Positions 35,922-43,943 of a stretch of 64,000 bases of DNA are shown here, piece after piece. The position numbers and the translations under genes are program-made. The notes beneath the pieces were generated by a model. The model did no database searches and was not told where the DNA came from. It worked only from the letters and a program-made list of their open reading frames with translations. The stretch covers positions 1 to 64,000 of the forward strand of contig CAJYGB010000018.1 of the NCBI GenBank assembly GCA_913774355.1, in the 5' to 3' direction. Source of the DNA: an uncultured Chryseobacterium sp. GTDB taxonomy: Bacteria; Bacteroidota; Bacteroidia; Flavobacteriales; Weeksellaceae. Position 1 is the first letter of the stretch, and each line of letters begins with the position of its first letter.

Positions 35922-36377
35922 ATGAACTTTCTCATCGTGGCAGTTACCTTTTTCATTATGGAAGGTATTACCTGGCTTACTCACAAATACGTGATGCATG
36001 GATTTCTCTGGGCACTGCATAAAGATCATCACGATCACAGCAGTGATGGCCCCATGGAGAAAAATGACTACTTTTTCGTCATCTTTGCCCTGCCGACTAT
36101 TATGCTGATGTATTACGGAACCATACAGGGCTTCAACTACTGGTTCTATATTGCCGTAGGAATTGCTTTGTATGGGATGGCTTATTTTTTCGTACACGAC
36201 ATATTTATACACCAGCGTCTTAAAGTACTTCGCGATACGGAAAATCCATACCTTCTTGCCATAAGAAGGGCACACAAGCAGCATCATAAGCACACCGGAA
36301 AAGAAGAAGGCGAATGTTTCGGCTTTCTTTGGGTTCCGGTAAAATACTTTAAGATGTACTTTAATAAAATCAAATAA
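35922..36377 (+). CDS. crtZ: Beta-carotene hydroxylase (CrtZ-type, fatty acid hydroxylase superfamily)
   Basis: This 151-residue membrane di-iron enzyme has the histidine boxes of the family: WLTHKYVMHGFLWALHKDHHDHSS near residue 15 and RAHKQHHKHTG near 125. Hydrophobic segments lie at the N-terminus and in the middle (YWFYIAVGIALYGMAYFFV). It hydroxylates the rings of beta-carotene to give zeaxanthin. It lies 27 bases after crtB and 3 bases before the cyclase gene. The gene set predicts zeaxanthin; no ketolase gene is present in the window. Confidence 0.88.
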   Translation: MNFLIVAVTFFIMEGITWLTHKYVMHGFLWALHKDHHDHSSDGPMEKNDYFFVIFALPTIMLMYYGTIQGFNYWFYIAVGIALYGMAYFFVHDIFIHQRLKVLRDTENPYLLAIRRAHKQHHKHTGKEEGECFGFLWVPVKYFKMYFNKIK

Positions 36378-36380
36378 AGG

Positions 36381-37088
36381 ATGCTGCCATATACATACTT
36401 ACTGATCAATTTTTTCACCGTCATTATTTGTTTTATTTTTTCTTTTCATCCCAAGATTAAATTTAACCGGTATTTCGGAGCATTTTTTACGGCTTCATTT
36501 ATTGTAGCGGCTGTCTTTATTATCTGGGATGCCTGGTTTACGAAAATAGGGGTTTGGTGGTTTAACGACAGGTATCTTATTGGCATCCGGTTCCTCAAAC
36601 TGCCGATTGAAGAAATCATGTTCTTTTTCTGTATCCCTTTTGCCTGCATTTTTACCTATTTCTGTCTGAACAAATTTTTTAAGCTCGACTGGAAACCGTT
36701 TTGGGAAAAAGCTTTTGTGATAAGCTGCATTTTTCTGGCGCTGATGATTGGAGTTTATTTCATCGATAAAATTTATACCAGCCTAACGTTTATTACCACT
36801 GCATGCAGCCTTACCGTTTTATATTTTGTATTGAAGGTACGATGGATTGGAAAGGCTTCGTTCATTTACCTGATACTGATGCCGGGATTTTTAATGGTCA
36901 ACGGTATTTTAACAGGAACCGGCCTGGAGTCTCCGATTGTGAATTATAATCCTAAAGATTTTATAGGCATCAGGATTCTTACGATACCCATTGAAGATAC
37001 CGTATATGGATATGAGCTTATTTTATGGAATATATTTTTCTTTCAGAAATTTAAGAGAAATGATCTCGCGGAAACAAGTCTTGGATAA
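36381..37088 (+). CDS. Lycopene cyclase, fused CrtYc-CrtYd type
   Basis: This 235-residue membrane protein is two repeats of the lycopene cyclase domain fused. Each half ends with the family motif: FLKLPIEEIMFFFCIPFACIF near residue 72 and RILTIPIEDTVYGYELILWNIFFF near 203, both with the PxE(E/D) core. About seven hydrophobic segments are visible. It cyclises the ends of lycopene to make beta-carotene. It is the last biosynthetic gene of the operon and unrelated to the flavoprotein CrtY. Confidence 0.9.
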   Translation: MLPYTYLLINFFTVIICFIFSFHPKIKFNRYFGAFFTASFIVAAVFIIWDAWFTKIGVWWFNDRYLIGIRFLKLPIEEIMFFFCIPFACIFTYFCLNKFFKLDWKPFWEKAFVISCIFLALMIGVYFIDKIYTSLTFITTACSLTVLYFVLKVRWIGKASFIYLILMPGFLMVNGILTGTGLESPIVNYNPKDFIGIRILTIPIEDTVYGYELILWNIFFFQKFKRNDLAETSLG

Positions 37089-37227
37089 ACAATGTAATAA
37101 TTTTAACTTTAATTAAAAAAAAGATTAATTTTTTTTCATAAAATATAAAAAATGGCCTGTTTTATGTAAAGACAATATTAGCTGCAAAGCATTGATACAT
37201 AAACACCAATCATTTAAATATTACAGT

Positions 37228-37389
37228 ATGAAAAATTCTAACGAATGGGATAATTCGGTATCCCTAAACAAAGAGATCGAGCGTCAGAAAGCCCTTAAGG
37301 CACTGGAAAAAGCAAAGATGATAAAAAGAAAGGTAGTCTATCTTCCTATGGGAGCTACCGGTAACATTAAGTACAATAATTTTGTATGA
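37228..37389 (+). CDS. Small protein of unknown function
   Basis: This 53-residue basic protein (MKNSNEWDNSV, then LNKEIERQKALKALEKAKM and KRKVVYLPMGATGN) is mostly one predicted helix followed by a short tail. I chose the ATG at 37228 because an upstream extension to 37192 looks like noise. It sits 139 bases after the cyclase gene and could be expressed on its own. Nothing in it is recognisable; coding status is moderate. Confidence 0.5.
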   Translation: MKNSNEWDNSVSLNKEIERQKALKALEKAKMIKRKVVYLPMGATGNIKYNNFV

Positions 37390-37565
37390 ACTACATAAAA
37401 GAAGCTGTTTCAGGATGAAGTTGCTTCTTTTATTTTATGATCATGCAGGTATCAATACACAAAAATTCTTATAGATTATGATTCTGCGCATAAACTTGCG
37501 ATCCTTATTATCGTTAAGTTTATTAGCATTACACACTAAACATTTATCAACCATTTATTAATATT

Positions 37566-38189
37566 ATGAAAAAGACAATTTTAGCCCTACTAGCCGTTGG
37601 AACGATGGTGGCTTGTAAGAAAAACGAAACTACAACTGCGAACGATTCTGCTGACAGCACGTCAATGTCTGCACCTGCAGATACCGGAATGGCCACAACA
37701 GGTAGCGACTCTGCTTCAGCGATGAACCAGAACAATGCAGCTGCGTCCACCAATTTAAGCGATCAGGACAAGAAATTTGTTGACGCTGCCGCCAAAGGAG
37801 GTATGATGGAAGTTATGATGGGCGAGCTGGCCAAGACCAATGCACAGAATGCTGCTGTAAAATCTTTAGGTGCCATGATGGTAACAGATCACGGTAAAGC
37901 CAACGAAGAACTGAAGTCATGGGCTTCCATGGCTAAATACACTTTGCCGTCCAGCCTTGATGCCGATCAGCAAAAAAAATACGATGAGCTGAAAGCTAAA
38001 AAAGGCGCGGATTTCGACCGTGCATATACGGACCTTATGGTAAGCGACCATAAAATGGATATTGCAGAATTCAAGAAAGAAGCTTCTGGAGGTATGGATG
38101 CTTCTGTAAAATCTTTTGCCAGCAAGACGCTTCCTACATTGGAACATCATTTAATGGAGTCTGAAAAAGCGAAAGCTGCCGTGAAATAA
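37566..38189 (+). CDS. DUF4142 lipoprotein
   Basis: This 207-residue protein has a lipobox (LLAVGTMVAC, Cys 17), then a Ser/Thr/Ala-rich linker. A DUF4142 helical domain (about 66-205) follows, with DKKFVDAAAKGGMMEVMMGELA, GAMMVTDHGKANEELKSW and SDHKMDIAEFKKEA. The conserved His residues of this ferritin-like fold are kept (DHGKAN, DHKMD, LEHHLMES). It should be attached to a membrane facing the periplasm. The family is common in Bacteroidota; its activity is not established. Confidence 0.85.
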   Translation: MKKTILALLAVGTMVACKKNETTTANDSADSTSMSAPADTGMATTGSDSASAMNQNNAAASTNLSDQDKKFVDAAAKGGMMEVMMGELAKTNAQNAAVKSLGAMMVTDHGKANEELKSWASMAKYTLPSSLDADQQKKYDELKAKKGADFDRAYTDLMVSDHKMDIAEFKKEASGGMDASVKSFASKTLPTLEHHLMESEKAKAAVK

Positions 38190-38230
38190 CCGGTATAGAA
38201 AACAATTGTAAAAATTACCCAAAAATTAAA

Positions 38231-38262
38231 AGAAGGCTGCCCCGAAAAGGCAGTCTTTTTAT
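38231..38262 (+). terminator. Terminator after the DUF4142 gene
   Basis: AAGGCTGCC pairs with GGCAGTCTT (one G-T pair) around a short loop, followed by a T run. Confidence 0.75.
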
Positions 38263-38437
38263 GATCAATTGATTGATAGTATCTTATCGATGAAAATAAG
38301 CATGAAATAAACGGTAATAAGGAAGCTGAATGCTTAACGTTTTTTTATTAAATAAAATATTAAAATTTTGAATATTAGGTATTCGTGTTTATTGCAATTG
38401 TCTTCCTTATTGATTTGATTCCCTGTATTTTTTATTT

Positions 38438-39216
38438 TTATCTGTCTGTAAGCTCGATCCACACCGGGGCATGATCACTGCTCTTTTCCCAACCGCGGAC
38501 GCATTTGTCCACACCGCCGGATTTCAGCCTTGATTTCAGGTAAGGGCTAAGCAGGATATGGTCCAGTCTGATTCCTGCATCACGTTCATAAGCTCTATAA
38601 AGATAATCCCAGAATGTATAGATTTTTTCTTCAGGAAACAAAGTGCGGATAGAATCGGTCCAGCCTTTTTTTATCAATGCAGCAAAAGCCTTCCTCACTT
38701 CCGTCCGGAATAGGGCATCATCTTGCCAGCGTTCGGGTTTATGAACATCAAATGGAGTAGGGATGATATTGAAATCTCCGATCAGAATGGCCGGAAGATC
38801 CATTTTAATAAATTCTCCTGTACGTTTCTTAAGTCGTTTAAGCCATTCCAGTTTATATTCGAATTTAGGACCGGGATAAGGATTCCCGTTAGGAAGATAC
38901 AGGCAGCATATTACCATCTGATCGATGATGGCTTCAATGTACCGGCTTTGGTCATCGTTTTCACTACCGGGCAGTTCCCTCTGTACTTCGGTAATCTCCA
39001 GGTTTTTTCGGGCAAGGATGCCACGCCGTTCCAGCTTTTTTGTCCTTTCCATATCGCACGATAGCCGGTATCTAAGATGGCTTTTTCGGGAAATTTCTCC
39101 TGTGGTGCCTTAAGTTCCTGCAGACATACAATATGAGGATCGGCTTCCTGTAACCATCTGATGGGGACAGGAAGCCGACCGTTTACGCCATTTACGTTAT
39201 ATGTTGCAATCTTCAT
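38438..39216 (-). pseudogene. Exodeoxyribonuclease III (xth family), frameshifted
   Basis: The N-terminal part is read from 39216: IATYNVNGVNGRLP, DPHIVCLQELKA and GYRAIWKGQKSWNGVA. These are exonuclease III / AP endonuclease motifs, with the QELK metal-ligand Glu. Near 39019-39022 the frame shifts; the rest continues in another frame to 38438 with ILIGDFNIIPTPFDVHKP, GIRLDHILLSP and SSDHAPVWIEL (the GDFN and SDHAP active-site motifs). The two parts together cover the normal length of about 258 aa. One missing base would restore one frame, so this is a single-base deletion, either real or a sequencing error. If real, the gene is inactive. Confidence 0.8.
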
Positions 39217-39222
39217 AGCAAC

Positions 39223-39651
39223 TTAGAATTTGTTTGCCGAATTTCTGTGATGGCCGGAAGCGGCGATACTGTGGAAATTGTTATAGGTATAATAAAGGTC
39301 TTTGAAGTAAATTTCTGTCTCCAGTTCGTTTTTTTCAAGATAAGGAGTGTATTTTTCTGCTTGCGAGGATTCATAAGAATAGGGTGACCGGACAGGAATT
39401 TCTTTCTTTTTACAATGGCAATAACGATGATCGTCTTTTACATGTTCTTCCAGGTCGGTGATCACAATCCGTGTATTTTCAAGGTTTTTGGACTTTTCAA
39501 AGGTCTTGCAGTCAAGGGTAAACCAAGGCTCACCATGATAGAAAAAGTGATCGATAATATCCGGGTGATTTGCGTTCTTTTGTTCAAATGGTGCAGCTGA
39601 AAAATAGCCTTTGCAATGTGTGCAGACAGCGACTTGTATTTTAATCGACAT
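39223..39651 (-). CDS. Uncharacterised protein with possible zinc-binding cysteines
   Basis: This 142-residue protein has no signal peptide or membrane segment. Near the N-terminus there is a CTHCKG pair (residues 10-13), and later CHCKKK near 84, together with several His residues (DHFFYHGEP, HVKDDHRYCHC), which could bind zinc. It ends just 6 bases before the start of the frameshifted xth gene on the same strand, so the two were probably co-transcribed. I do not recognise the family. Confidence 0.55.
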   Translation of the reverse strand: MSIKIQVAVCTHCKGYFSAAPFEQKNANHPDIIDHFFYHGEPWFTLDCKTFEKSKNLENTRIVITDLEEHVKDDHRYCHCKKKEIPVRSPYSYESSQAEKYTPYLEKNELETEIYFKDLYYTYNNFHSIAASGHHRNSANKF

Positions 39652-39741
39652 AGCGTTATGATATTAATGGTGTACTCCTGCTATATCACAAGTTGTGCCA
39701 TACCGGGTATGATTTTAATGAAATTGAATTATTAATTACCA

Positions 39742-40971
39742 TTACGCTCCCTCCGCATAAATTTTCTCAAAATAATTGCCCAGGCTGATGACCCTTGCAT
39801 GGTTTACGGGATTGATGTAATTTAAAAACATCTGCTCGGTGCTGTGGCCGGTCGCCTGCATTAATAAAGGCGTCGGGATCTTTCCGTAAAAGTTCGAGGC
39901 AAAGCTTCGCCTTCCAATGTGGCTGGTAATATTCTGCCATTTCTCCATATCCAGTTCTTTGCAACGGAATCCGATTCTTTTCCTGATCTTTACGGGCGTG
40001 TTGATTCGGGCCAAGGCTGCCACTTTTTTGATCTGTTCATTATAGATATATGGATCCAGAGGTTGCGGAAAGGTATTTCCGTAACGGGCCATGATTTTGA
40101 GGACAATCGGATGAAGCGGAAGCACAATTTCCTTTCCTGTTTTCTGCTGAACAAAAGAGATGCACTTTTTTCCGTCGATATTCGTTAGCTGAGTGTTGCT
40201 GAATTTCATAAAATCGGATATCCGCTGCCCGGTATAGCAACTGATCACCAGCCAGTCCTTCGCCTGTTGCAGCTTCTTGGGAACTCTGGACTGCCTGATC
40301 TTGTTGATTTCCTTTTCGTCCAGGGTCATGACTTTCCTCTGAACTTTGGACTTTGGAATTGTTATCTGCCGTACATGGGTCCTGATGCCTTTCAGTTCCG
40401 CGAAATTCAGGATCGTTTTGATGAATTCCGCGCTTCTCTGGATCGTGCTTTCCGTGTACTGCTCCTTCCTGCCGAATTCGTAGAATTGTTTAATGAAATG
40501 GTTGTCAATCTCTTCAGTATATATACATTTGCACAAAAAGCCTTCAAATTTTTCCATCAGCCGCATAAAAACCTGGTAACGGCGATAGGTGGAAAGGCAT
40601 ACGGAGTTCTTTTTCAATTCCAGATAATCATTCATCAGCGAAAGGAAGGTTCCTTCTGCAAATTGAGGCGTTTCTTCCAGGCATATTTTTCTGAGGATTG
40701 CAGAAGCCGTTTTAGTGGAAACCTCCGGCTTTTCCTCAATGAGCTCTGTAGCCTTTATCTTAATAAGATTGAGGATATGGTTCAGTTTTTTGTATTTCTT
40801 ACCGTAAATATTCAATGGCCTCTGCTTTTCATCATCCCAGTCACCTCTGGAAATAAAAAGTGGAAGACGGATGTTGTGATTCGCTTTTTGGGAACTGCAG
40901 GAAGTAAAAGAAAAATAAATCTGGCATTCTGAACCGGAGCTTTTTCTGGACAAATAGAAAGAAAAAATCAT
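39742..40971 (-). CDS. Tyrosine recombinase, candidate DNA invertase of the adjacent promoter
   Basis: This 409-residue recombinase is complete. It has an arm-binding N-terminus, a SAM-like domain near 105-200 (STYRRYQVFMRLMEKFEGF) and a catalytic domain with all four classic residues visible: Arg in CYTGQRISDF near 240, HIGRRSFASN (His-x-x-Arg) near 363, GHSTEQMF (His) near 384 and the nucleophile Tyr in LNYINP near 394. Its start is 51 bases from a 21-bp repeat that has an exact inverted copy 198 bp further on. A full consensus promoter in that interval reads into this gene. There are no phage or tRNA genes beside it, so it is more likely a local inversion enzyme than an island integrase. 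Confidence 0.85.
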   Translation of the reverse strand: MIFSFYLSRKSSGSECQIYFSFTSCSSQKANHNIRLPLFISRGDWDDEKQRPLNIYGKKYKKLNHILNLIKIKATELIEEKPEVSTKTASAILRKICLEETPQFAEGTFLSLMNDYLELKKNSVCLSTYRRYQVFMRLMEKFEGFLCKCIYTEEIDNHFIKQFYEFGRKEQYTESTIQRSAEFIKTILNFAELKGIRTHVRQITIPKSKVQRKVMTLDEKEINKIRQSRVPKKLQQAKDWLVISCYTGQRISDFMKFSNTQLTNIDGKKCISFVQQKTGKEIVLPLHPIVLKIMARYGNTFPQPLDPYIYNEQIKKVAALARINTPVKIRKRIGFRCKELDMEKWQNITSHIGRRSFASNFYGKIPTPLLMQATGHSTEQMFLNYINPVNHARVISLGNYFEKIYAEGA

Positions 40972-41021
40972 GGACTTAAAATTAAATGTATACTAAATAT
41001 AATTCAAAAATAGTCCAAATA

Positions 41022-41042
41022 ATTAGTCTTTTGAAGACTAAT
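41022..41042. repeat. Inverted repeat, left copy (IR-L)
   Basis: A 21-bp sequence with 9-bp arms ATTAGTCTT and AAGACTAAT around a centre TTG. The exact reverse complement occurs at 41241-41261. Because each copy is itself nearly palindromic, the three central bases set the orientation. Confidence 0.85.
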
Positions 41043-41240
41043 AATACAAAGGTAATAATTATTTTTAATTGTCCAAATATAAATGTGTAAAATATTGCAA
41101 TTTAATATTTTATTGAATTATTATGCAATACAAATGCGCATGGATTAAATCGTTGTTTATAGCGCATGATGGAATAAAATACTGTTTTCAGGATTTTGCT
41201 TTTTCTTAACATATTTATTTATAATGATATAAAAATTCAC
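41043..41240. other. Candidate invertible promoter segment
   Basis: The 198-bp AT-rich stretch is bounded by exact 21-bp inverted repeats and holds one consensus promoter (next entry). It contains no gene. On the right is a surface protein start at 41287 and on the left a tyrosine recombinase start at 40971. In the orientation shown the promoter faces the recombinase; I find no TAnnTTTG box facing the surface gene. This layout is that of a phase-variable promoter switch. Inversion itself is inference. Confidence 0.65.
41047..41076 (-). promoter_or_regulatory. Full flavobacterial promoter inside the invertible segment
   Basis: On the minus strand TTG (41076-41074), 19 bases, then TACCTTTG (41054-41047). 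This fits TTG-N19-TAnnTTTG exactly. Transcription would start near 41040, inside IR-L, and reach the recombinase start after about 70 bases. After inversion the same promoter would start transcripts near 41243, about 44 bases before the surface gene. Confidence 0.75.
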
Positions 41241-41261
41241 ATTAGTCTTCAAAAGACTAAT
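41241..41261. repeat. Inverted repeat, right copy (IR-R)
   Basis: Exact reverse complement of IR-L over all 21 bases, with centre CAA in place of TTG. Flanking bases differ, so identity stops at the repeat ends. Confidence 0.85.
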
Positions 41262-41286
41262 ATGAATAATATAAACATGTAAACGT

Positions 41287-42300
41287 ATGAAAAAAAACTT
41301 ATCTGCTGTGGCTGCACTTTTCTTTTCAGCCACCCTGTTTGCTCAGGTGGGAATTAACAACAGTACTCCAAAAGCAACAATGGACATTGCTGCCAAAACA
41401 ACCGATGGAAGTAAACCTGAAGGACTCATCGCCCCGCGTCTTACCGGAGATCAGATCAAAGCTGCCGATGCACAATACGGTTCCAGTCAAAAAGGTGCCG
41501 TCATTTATGCTACTGTTGCCGTAAATTCGCCAAGTACAAAGACGGCTAATATTACATCGGAAGGATATTATTACTTTGACGGAAGTCTCTGGAAGAAATT
41601 GGGAGAAGTATATACAGCTGACAATGGTCTTTCGGTGGCCGCTAACAATATTGTATTGGGAGGTAATCTTTTACAGTCGAGTACAATAACAAATAATGGC
41701 AAAGTACTTCAGATTGCCGGATCGTCGTCAACTACCGTGTTTGATGCTTCCGGAATGGTAGGTATTGGAACGTCGTCTCCATCAACCAAGTTGGAAATCA
41801 ATAACGGAAATACCGCAGGAGCGATAAAGATTGTTGACGGCACGCAAGGAGCAGGTAAATTTTTAGTTTCGGATGCGAATGGGGTAGGAACATGGAAAGA
41901 TACTACAGGAAGTGCCACTATAATTAATTCAACAGCAGGTGCAAGTACTCAGCTTGATGTTTCAATGAAATATGTAGGAGCCAGTGCAATAGTGAACACG
42001 CCGGGATATTACATTATTTCTCCAAGACTTATTACTGATAAGAATACCTCAGGATGCAGCCAGTATATTGCATATAATTTAAGTAAAAGTTCCACTACGA
42101 ATCTTAATGAGGCTTTTTTCGCGCAAGATGTACACATGGCAGCAGGTCCGGGGGAGTACGATTTTATTTACACATCAAATATTGCTTATCTGACTGCTGG
42201 TACTTATTATATGCTTGTAAGATACAGTGGAGGATGTACTTCTAATGTAACGAGAAATGATTTTGCTCAAAACAGTTTTACACTTACCTTACTCAAATAA
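41287..42300 (+). CDS. Cell-surface protein with tail-fibre-like modules, candidate phase-variable
   Basis: This 337-residue protein has a signal peptide (NLSAVAALFFSATLFAQ). Two modules begin with the motif common to Bacteroidota surface and tail-fibre-like proteins: VGINNSTPKATMDIAA at residues 20-35 and VGIGTSSPSTKLEINNG near 158. Between them are YYYFDGSLWKKLGE and beta-rich Ser/Thr/Asn sequence. The C-terminal part has several Cys residues (SGCSQYIAYNL, SGGCTSNVTRN). It should be exported and displayed. The start codon lies 25 bases after IR-R of the candidate invertible segment, so its expression may switch on and off. Confidence 0.7.
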   Translation: MKKNLSAVAALFFSATLFAQVGINNSTPKATMDIAAKTTDGSKPEGLIAPRLTGDQIKAADAQYGSSQKGAVIYATVAVNSPSTKTANITSEGYYYFDGSLWKKLGEVYTADNGLSVAANNIVLGGNLLQSSTITNNGKVLQIAGSSSTTVFDASGMVGIGTSSPSTKLEINNGNTAGAIKIVDGTQGAGKFLVSDANGVGTWKDTTGSATIINSTAGASTQLDVSMKYVGASAIVNTPGYYIISPRLITDKNTSGCSQYIAYNLSKSSTTNLNEAFFAQDVHMAAGPGEYDFIYTSNIAYLTAGTYYMLVRYSGGCTSNVTRNDFAQNSFTLTLLK

Positions 42301-42356
42301 ACGAGAAGTTCCCAAATATTTAGAAACGGATAAAACACAAATGCAATTATATACCC

Positions 42357-42782
42357 ATGGACTTTAAGAACATTCACATCGGAAGTCTAATTAAACAGAG
42401 AGTGTCAGAAAGCGGGATGCCAACCTCCCGCCTCTGCGCTTTTATGAGATGTTCCGAAGAGGAAATTTACGCAACTTACCTGGCTGAAGAAATCAGTACG
42501 GGAGTCCTTCTTAGGTGGAGTAAGCTACTGGACTATGATTTTTTCAGGATCTATACACAGCATATCATCCTCTACGCCCCGCCTTCTGCGCATACTGAAG
42601 CATCCAAAAAGAAAACGGCGCTTCCCCGGTTCCGGAAAAATATTTATACCCGTGAGATCATTGATTTTATCCTTGAGCTTATAAGCAGTGGAGCTAAAAC
42701 CAAAATCGACGTAATAGAAGAATACCGAATCCCGAAGACTACGCTTTACAAATGGATCACCAAATATGCCGAAGCATCGTAA
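42357..42782 (+). CDS. Small helix-turn-helix protein A (transposase-like HTH)
   Basis: This 141-residue protein has an N-terminal Cro-like helical part (IGSLIKQRVSESGMPTSRLCAFM) and a C-terminal helix-turn-helix like those in IS3 OrfA proteins: REIIDFILELISSGAKTKIDVIEEYRIPKTTLYKWITKYA near 98-137. It has no catalytic domain. It follows the surface protein by 56 bases and is 4 bases before a second HTH protein. Such pairs recur near surface genes in this group as far as I recall. It could be a DNA-binding regulator or recombination accessory factor, or an IS relic. Confidence 0.6.
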   Translation: MDFKNIHIGSLIKQRVSESGMPTSRLCAFMRCSEEEIYATYLAEEISTGVLLRWSKLLDYDFFRIYTQHIILYAPPSAHTEASKKKTALPRFRKNIYTREIIDFILELISSGAKTKIDVIEEYRIPKTTLYKWITKYAEAS

Positions 42783-42786
42783 ACCT

Positions 42787-43149
42787 ATGAATACACCCGA
42801 TTATAAAAGAATCTACACGGATATGATCCGCATCAAATATCCCGAAAAGCATGCCCAATGTAGCGATATCTTAAAGAAGGACGATCTTGAGTTCCTGGAT
42901 ATTATCCGTATGAATACTATTATCACCGACCGTAATAAGGAAAGGATGGGTGATAATCAGAAGCTCAGGTCCTATAATAAAATAACAATTCTTAAGATCC
43001 TTGATCATCAGCAGAAACACGGTATGAATAATTCCGAGCTGGCACGGCATTTCCAGCTCAGCAGGAATACGGTTACCAAATGGAAAAAGCATTTTTCCCA
43101 AGCCAGCTGTCTTCAGAAGACTGAAACTGGAAGCACCTTGAATTTTTAG
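42787..43149 (+). CDS. Small helix-turn-helix protein B (transposase-like HTH)
   Basis: This 120-residue protein carries one clear helix-turn-helix near residues 70-105: ITILKILDHQQKHGMNNSELARHFQLSRNTVTKWKKHFSQ. The first part is helical and charged (YPEKHAQCSDILKKDDLEFL). I chose the ATG at 42787; an in-frame ATG at 42766 would overlap the previous gene. It has no transposase catalytic part, so it likely binds DNA only. It may form a pair with the protein upstream. Confidence 0.6.
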   Translation: MNTPDYKRIYTDMIRIKYPEKHAQCSDILKKDDLEFLDIIRMNTIITDRNKERMGDNQKLRSYNKITILKILDHQQKHGMNNSELARHFQLSRNTVTKWKKHFSQASCLQKTETGSTLNF

Positions 43150-43328
43150 CCATTGAGATACCTTCCCGGTTTTTCTATAAAGGTATGATTATGAGGGCTT
43201 ACCTATGCTTTCCTCCATATAAATTGATCAGCAGCCTGGGAAGGATTTACATGATCTGTATTTTACGAGGTAAAATGGTTATGGCATGAATCGGATAATT
43301 GGTAATGACACTATAAATGCTTGGCTGA

Positions 43329-43352
43329 AGCGGACCTCGGTCCGCTTTTTTT
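43329..43352 (+). terminator. Terminator after the HTH gene pair
   Basis: The 7-bp stem AGCGGAC/GTCCGCT with a CTCG loop is followed by a run of T residues. Confidence 0.8.
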
Positions 43353-43510
43353 ATCAGTGAAAAGAGTTTTTTAAAGAATTTGTATGAAAAGCGGGATGAA
43401 TTATTTATAGTGCTGAGATAACAGTTCCTATGGTTTTTACTAAGAAATATTGGAATTAATCTTTTAACGAACTGCAGCAAAGTTGTAATAACAGAGATAA
43501 TTCTATGGGT

Positions 43511-43600
43511 AAAATAAAAAATCCCTGACTTGCGCCAGGGATAAAAACTAATAACCATGAAAACTCAAATTAAACATGAGAAATTCGCTGCAAATATATA
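43511..43600 (-). ncRNA. Candidate short minus-strand transcript with a 9-codon frame
   Basis: On the minus strand TATATTTG (43598-43591) fits the -7 consensus. An ATG at 43577 opens MFNLSFHGY and stops at 43548. A stem ATCCCTG/CAGGGAT (43521-43527 with 43536-43542) then leads into TTTTTATTTT. The expected RNA is about 70 nt. No -33 TTG was found. It could be a small RNA, a leader peptide or chance. Confidence 0.35.
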
Positions 43601-43612
43601 AACAAAAAAGCA

Positions 43613-43634
43613 AACCCCTGCATAAACAGGGGTT
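43613..43634 (-). terminator. Hairpin with minus-strand T run
   Basis: The stem AACCCCTG/CAGGGGTT around CATAAA is followed on the minus strand by TTTGCTTTTTTG. It lies directly upstream of the candidate small RNA. The transcript it would end is not identified. Confidence 0.5.
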
Positions 43635-43943
43635 AAATTTGAAAAATATATTTAAGTGAAAAAGTGTTACTGTTTTATATTCAAACACTGTGCCGTGAAT
43701 AATTCTGGAAAAAGAAAATTCTATTGAAAAATGGGGCATTGGGTTAAATAATTTACCAAATATCATAAAATCATGTAATAAAAAATATTTTTACTTTTTT
43801 AATTAATCTTTTTTGTGGAATTTTTATAAATTTTAACATTCTGGTACATGTATTGCTGCAAGATACAGAATGACTTTTTCGCAAAATATTGTAGATATTT
43901 TTGAAACTGTTCTAAAAATAATTAATTATTGATTTTAGCTTCT

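Larger units (their letters stand above)
43150..43943. other. Long intergenic region between the HTH pair and the kinase cluster
   Basis: Apart from the terminator, the candidate small RNA and the second hairpin, nothing coding is convincing here. The last 200 bases before the kinase gene are very AT-rich and should contain its promoter, but no full consensus was found. Confidence 0.4.

Noticed and set aside
40267..40932. A 221-codon plus-strand frame
   Set aside because: Antisense to the complete tyrosine recombinase; sequence is low in recognisable structure.
39742..43149. Prophage or second genomic island, because of a second integrase
   Set aside because: No phage genes, tRNA or att-like direct repeats are near. 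The inverted repeats and promoter fit a local switch better.
43548..43766. A 72-codon minus-strand frame ending in FNLSFHGY
   Set aside because: It would run through the hairpin at 43613-43634; only the last nine codons fit the candidate short transcript, so the longer frame was not listed.
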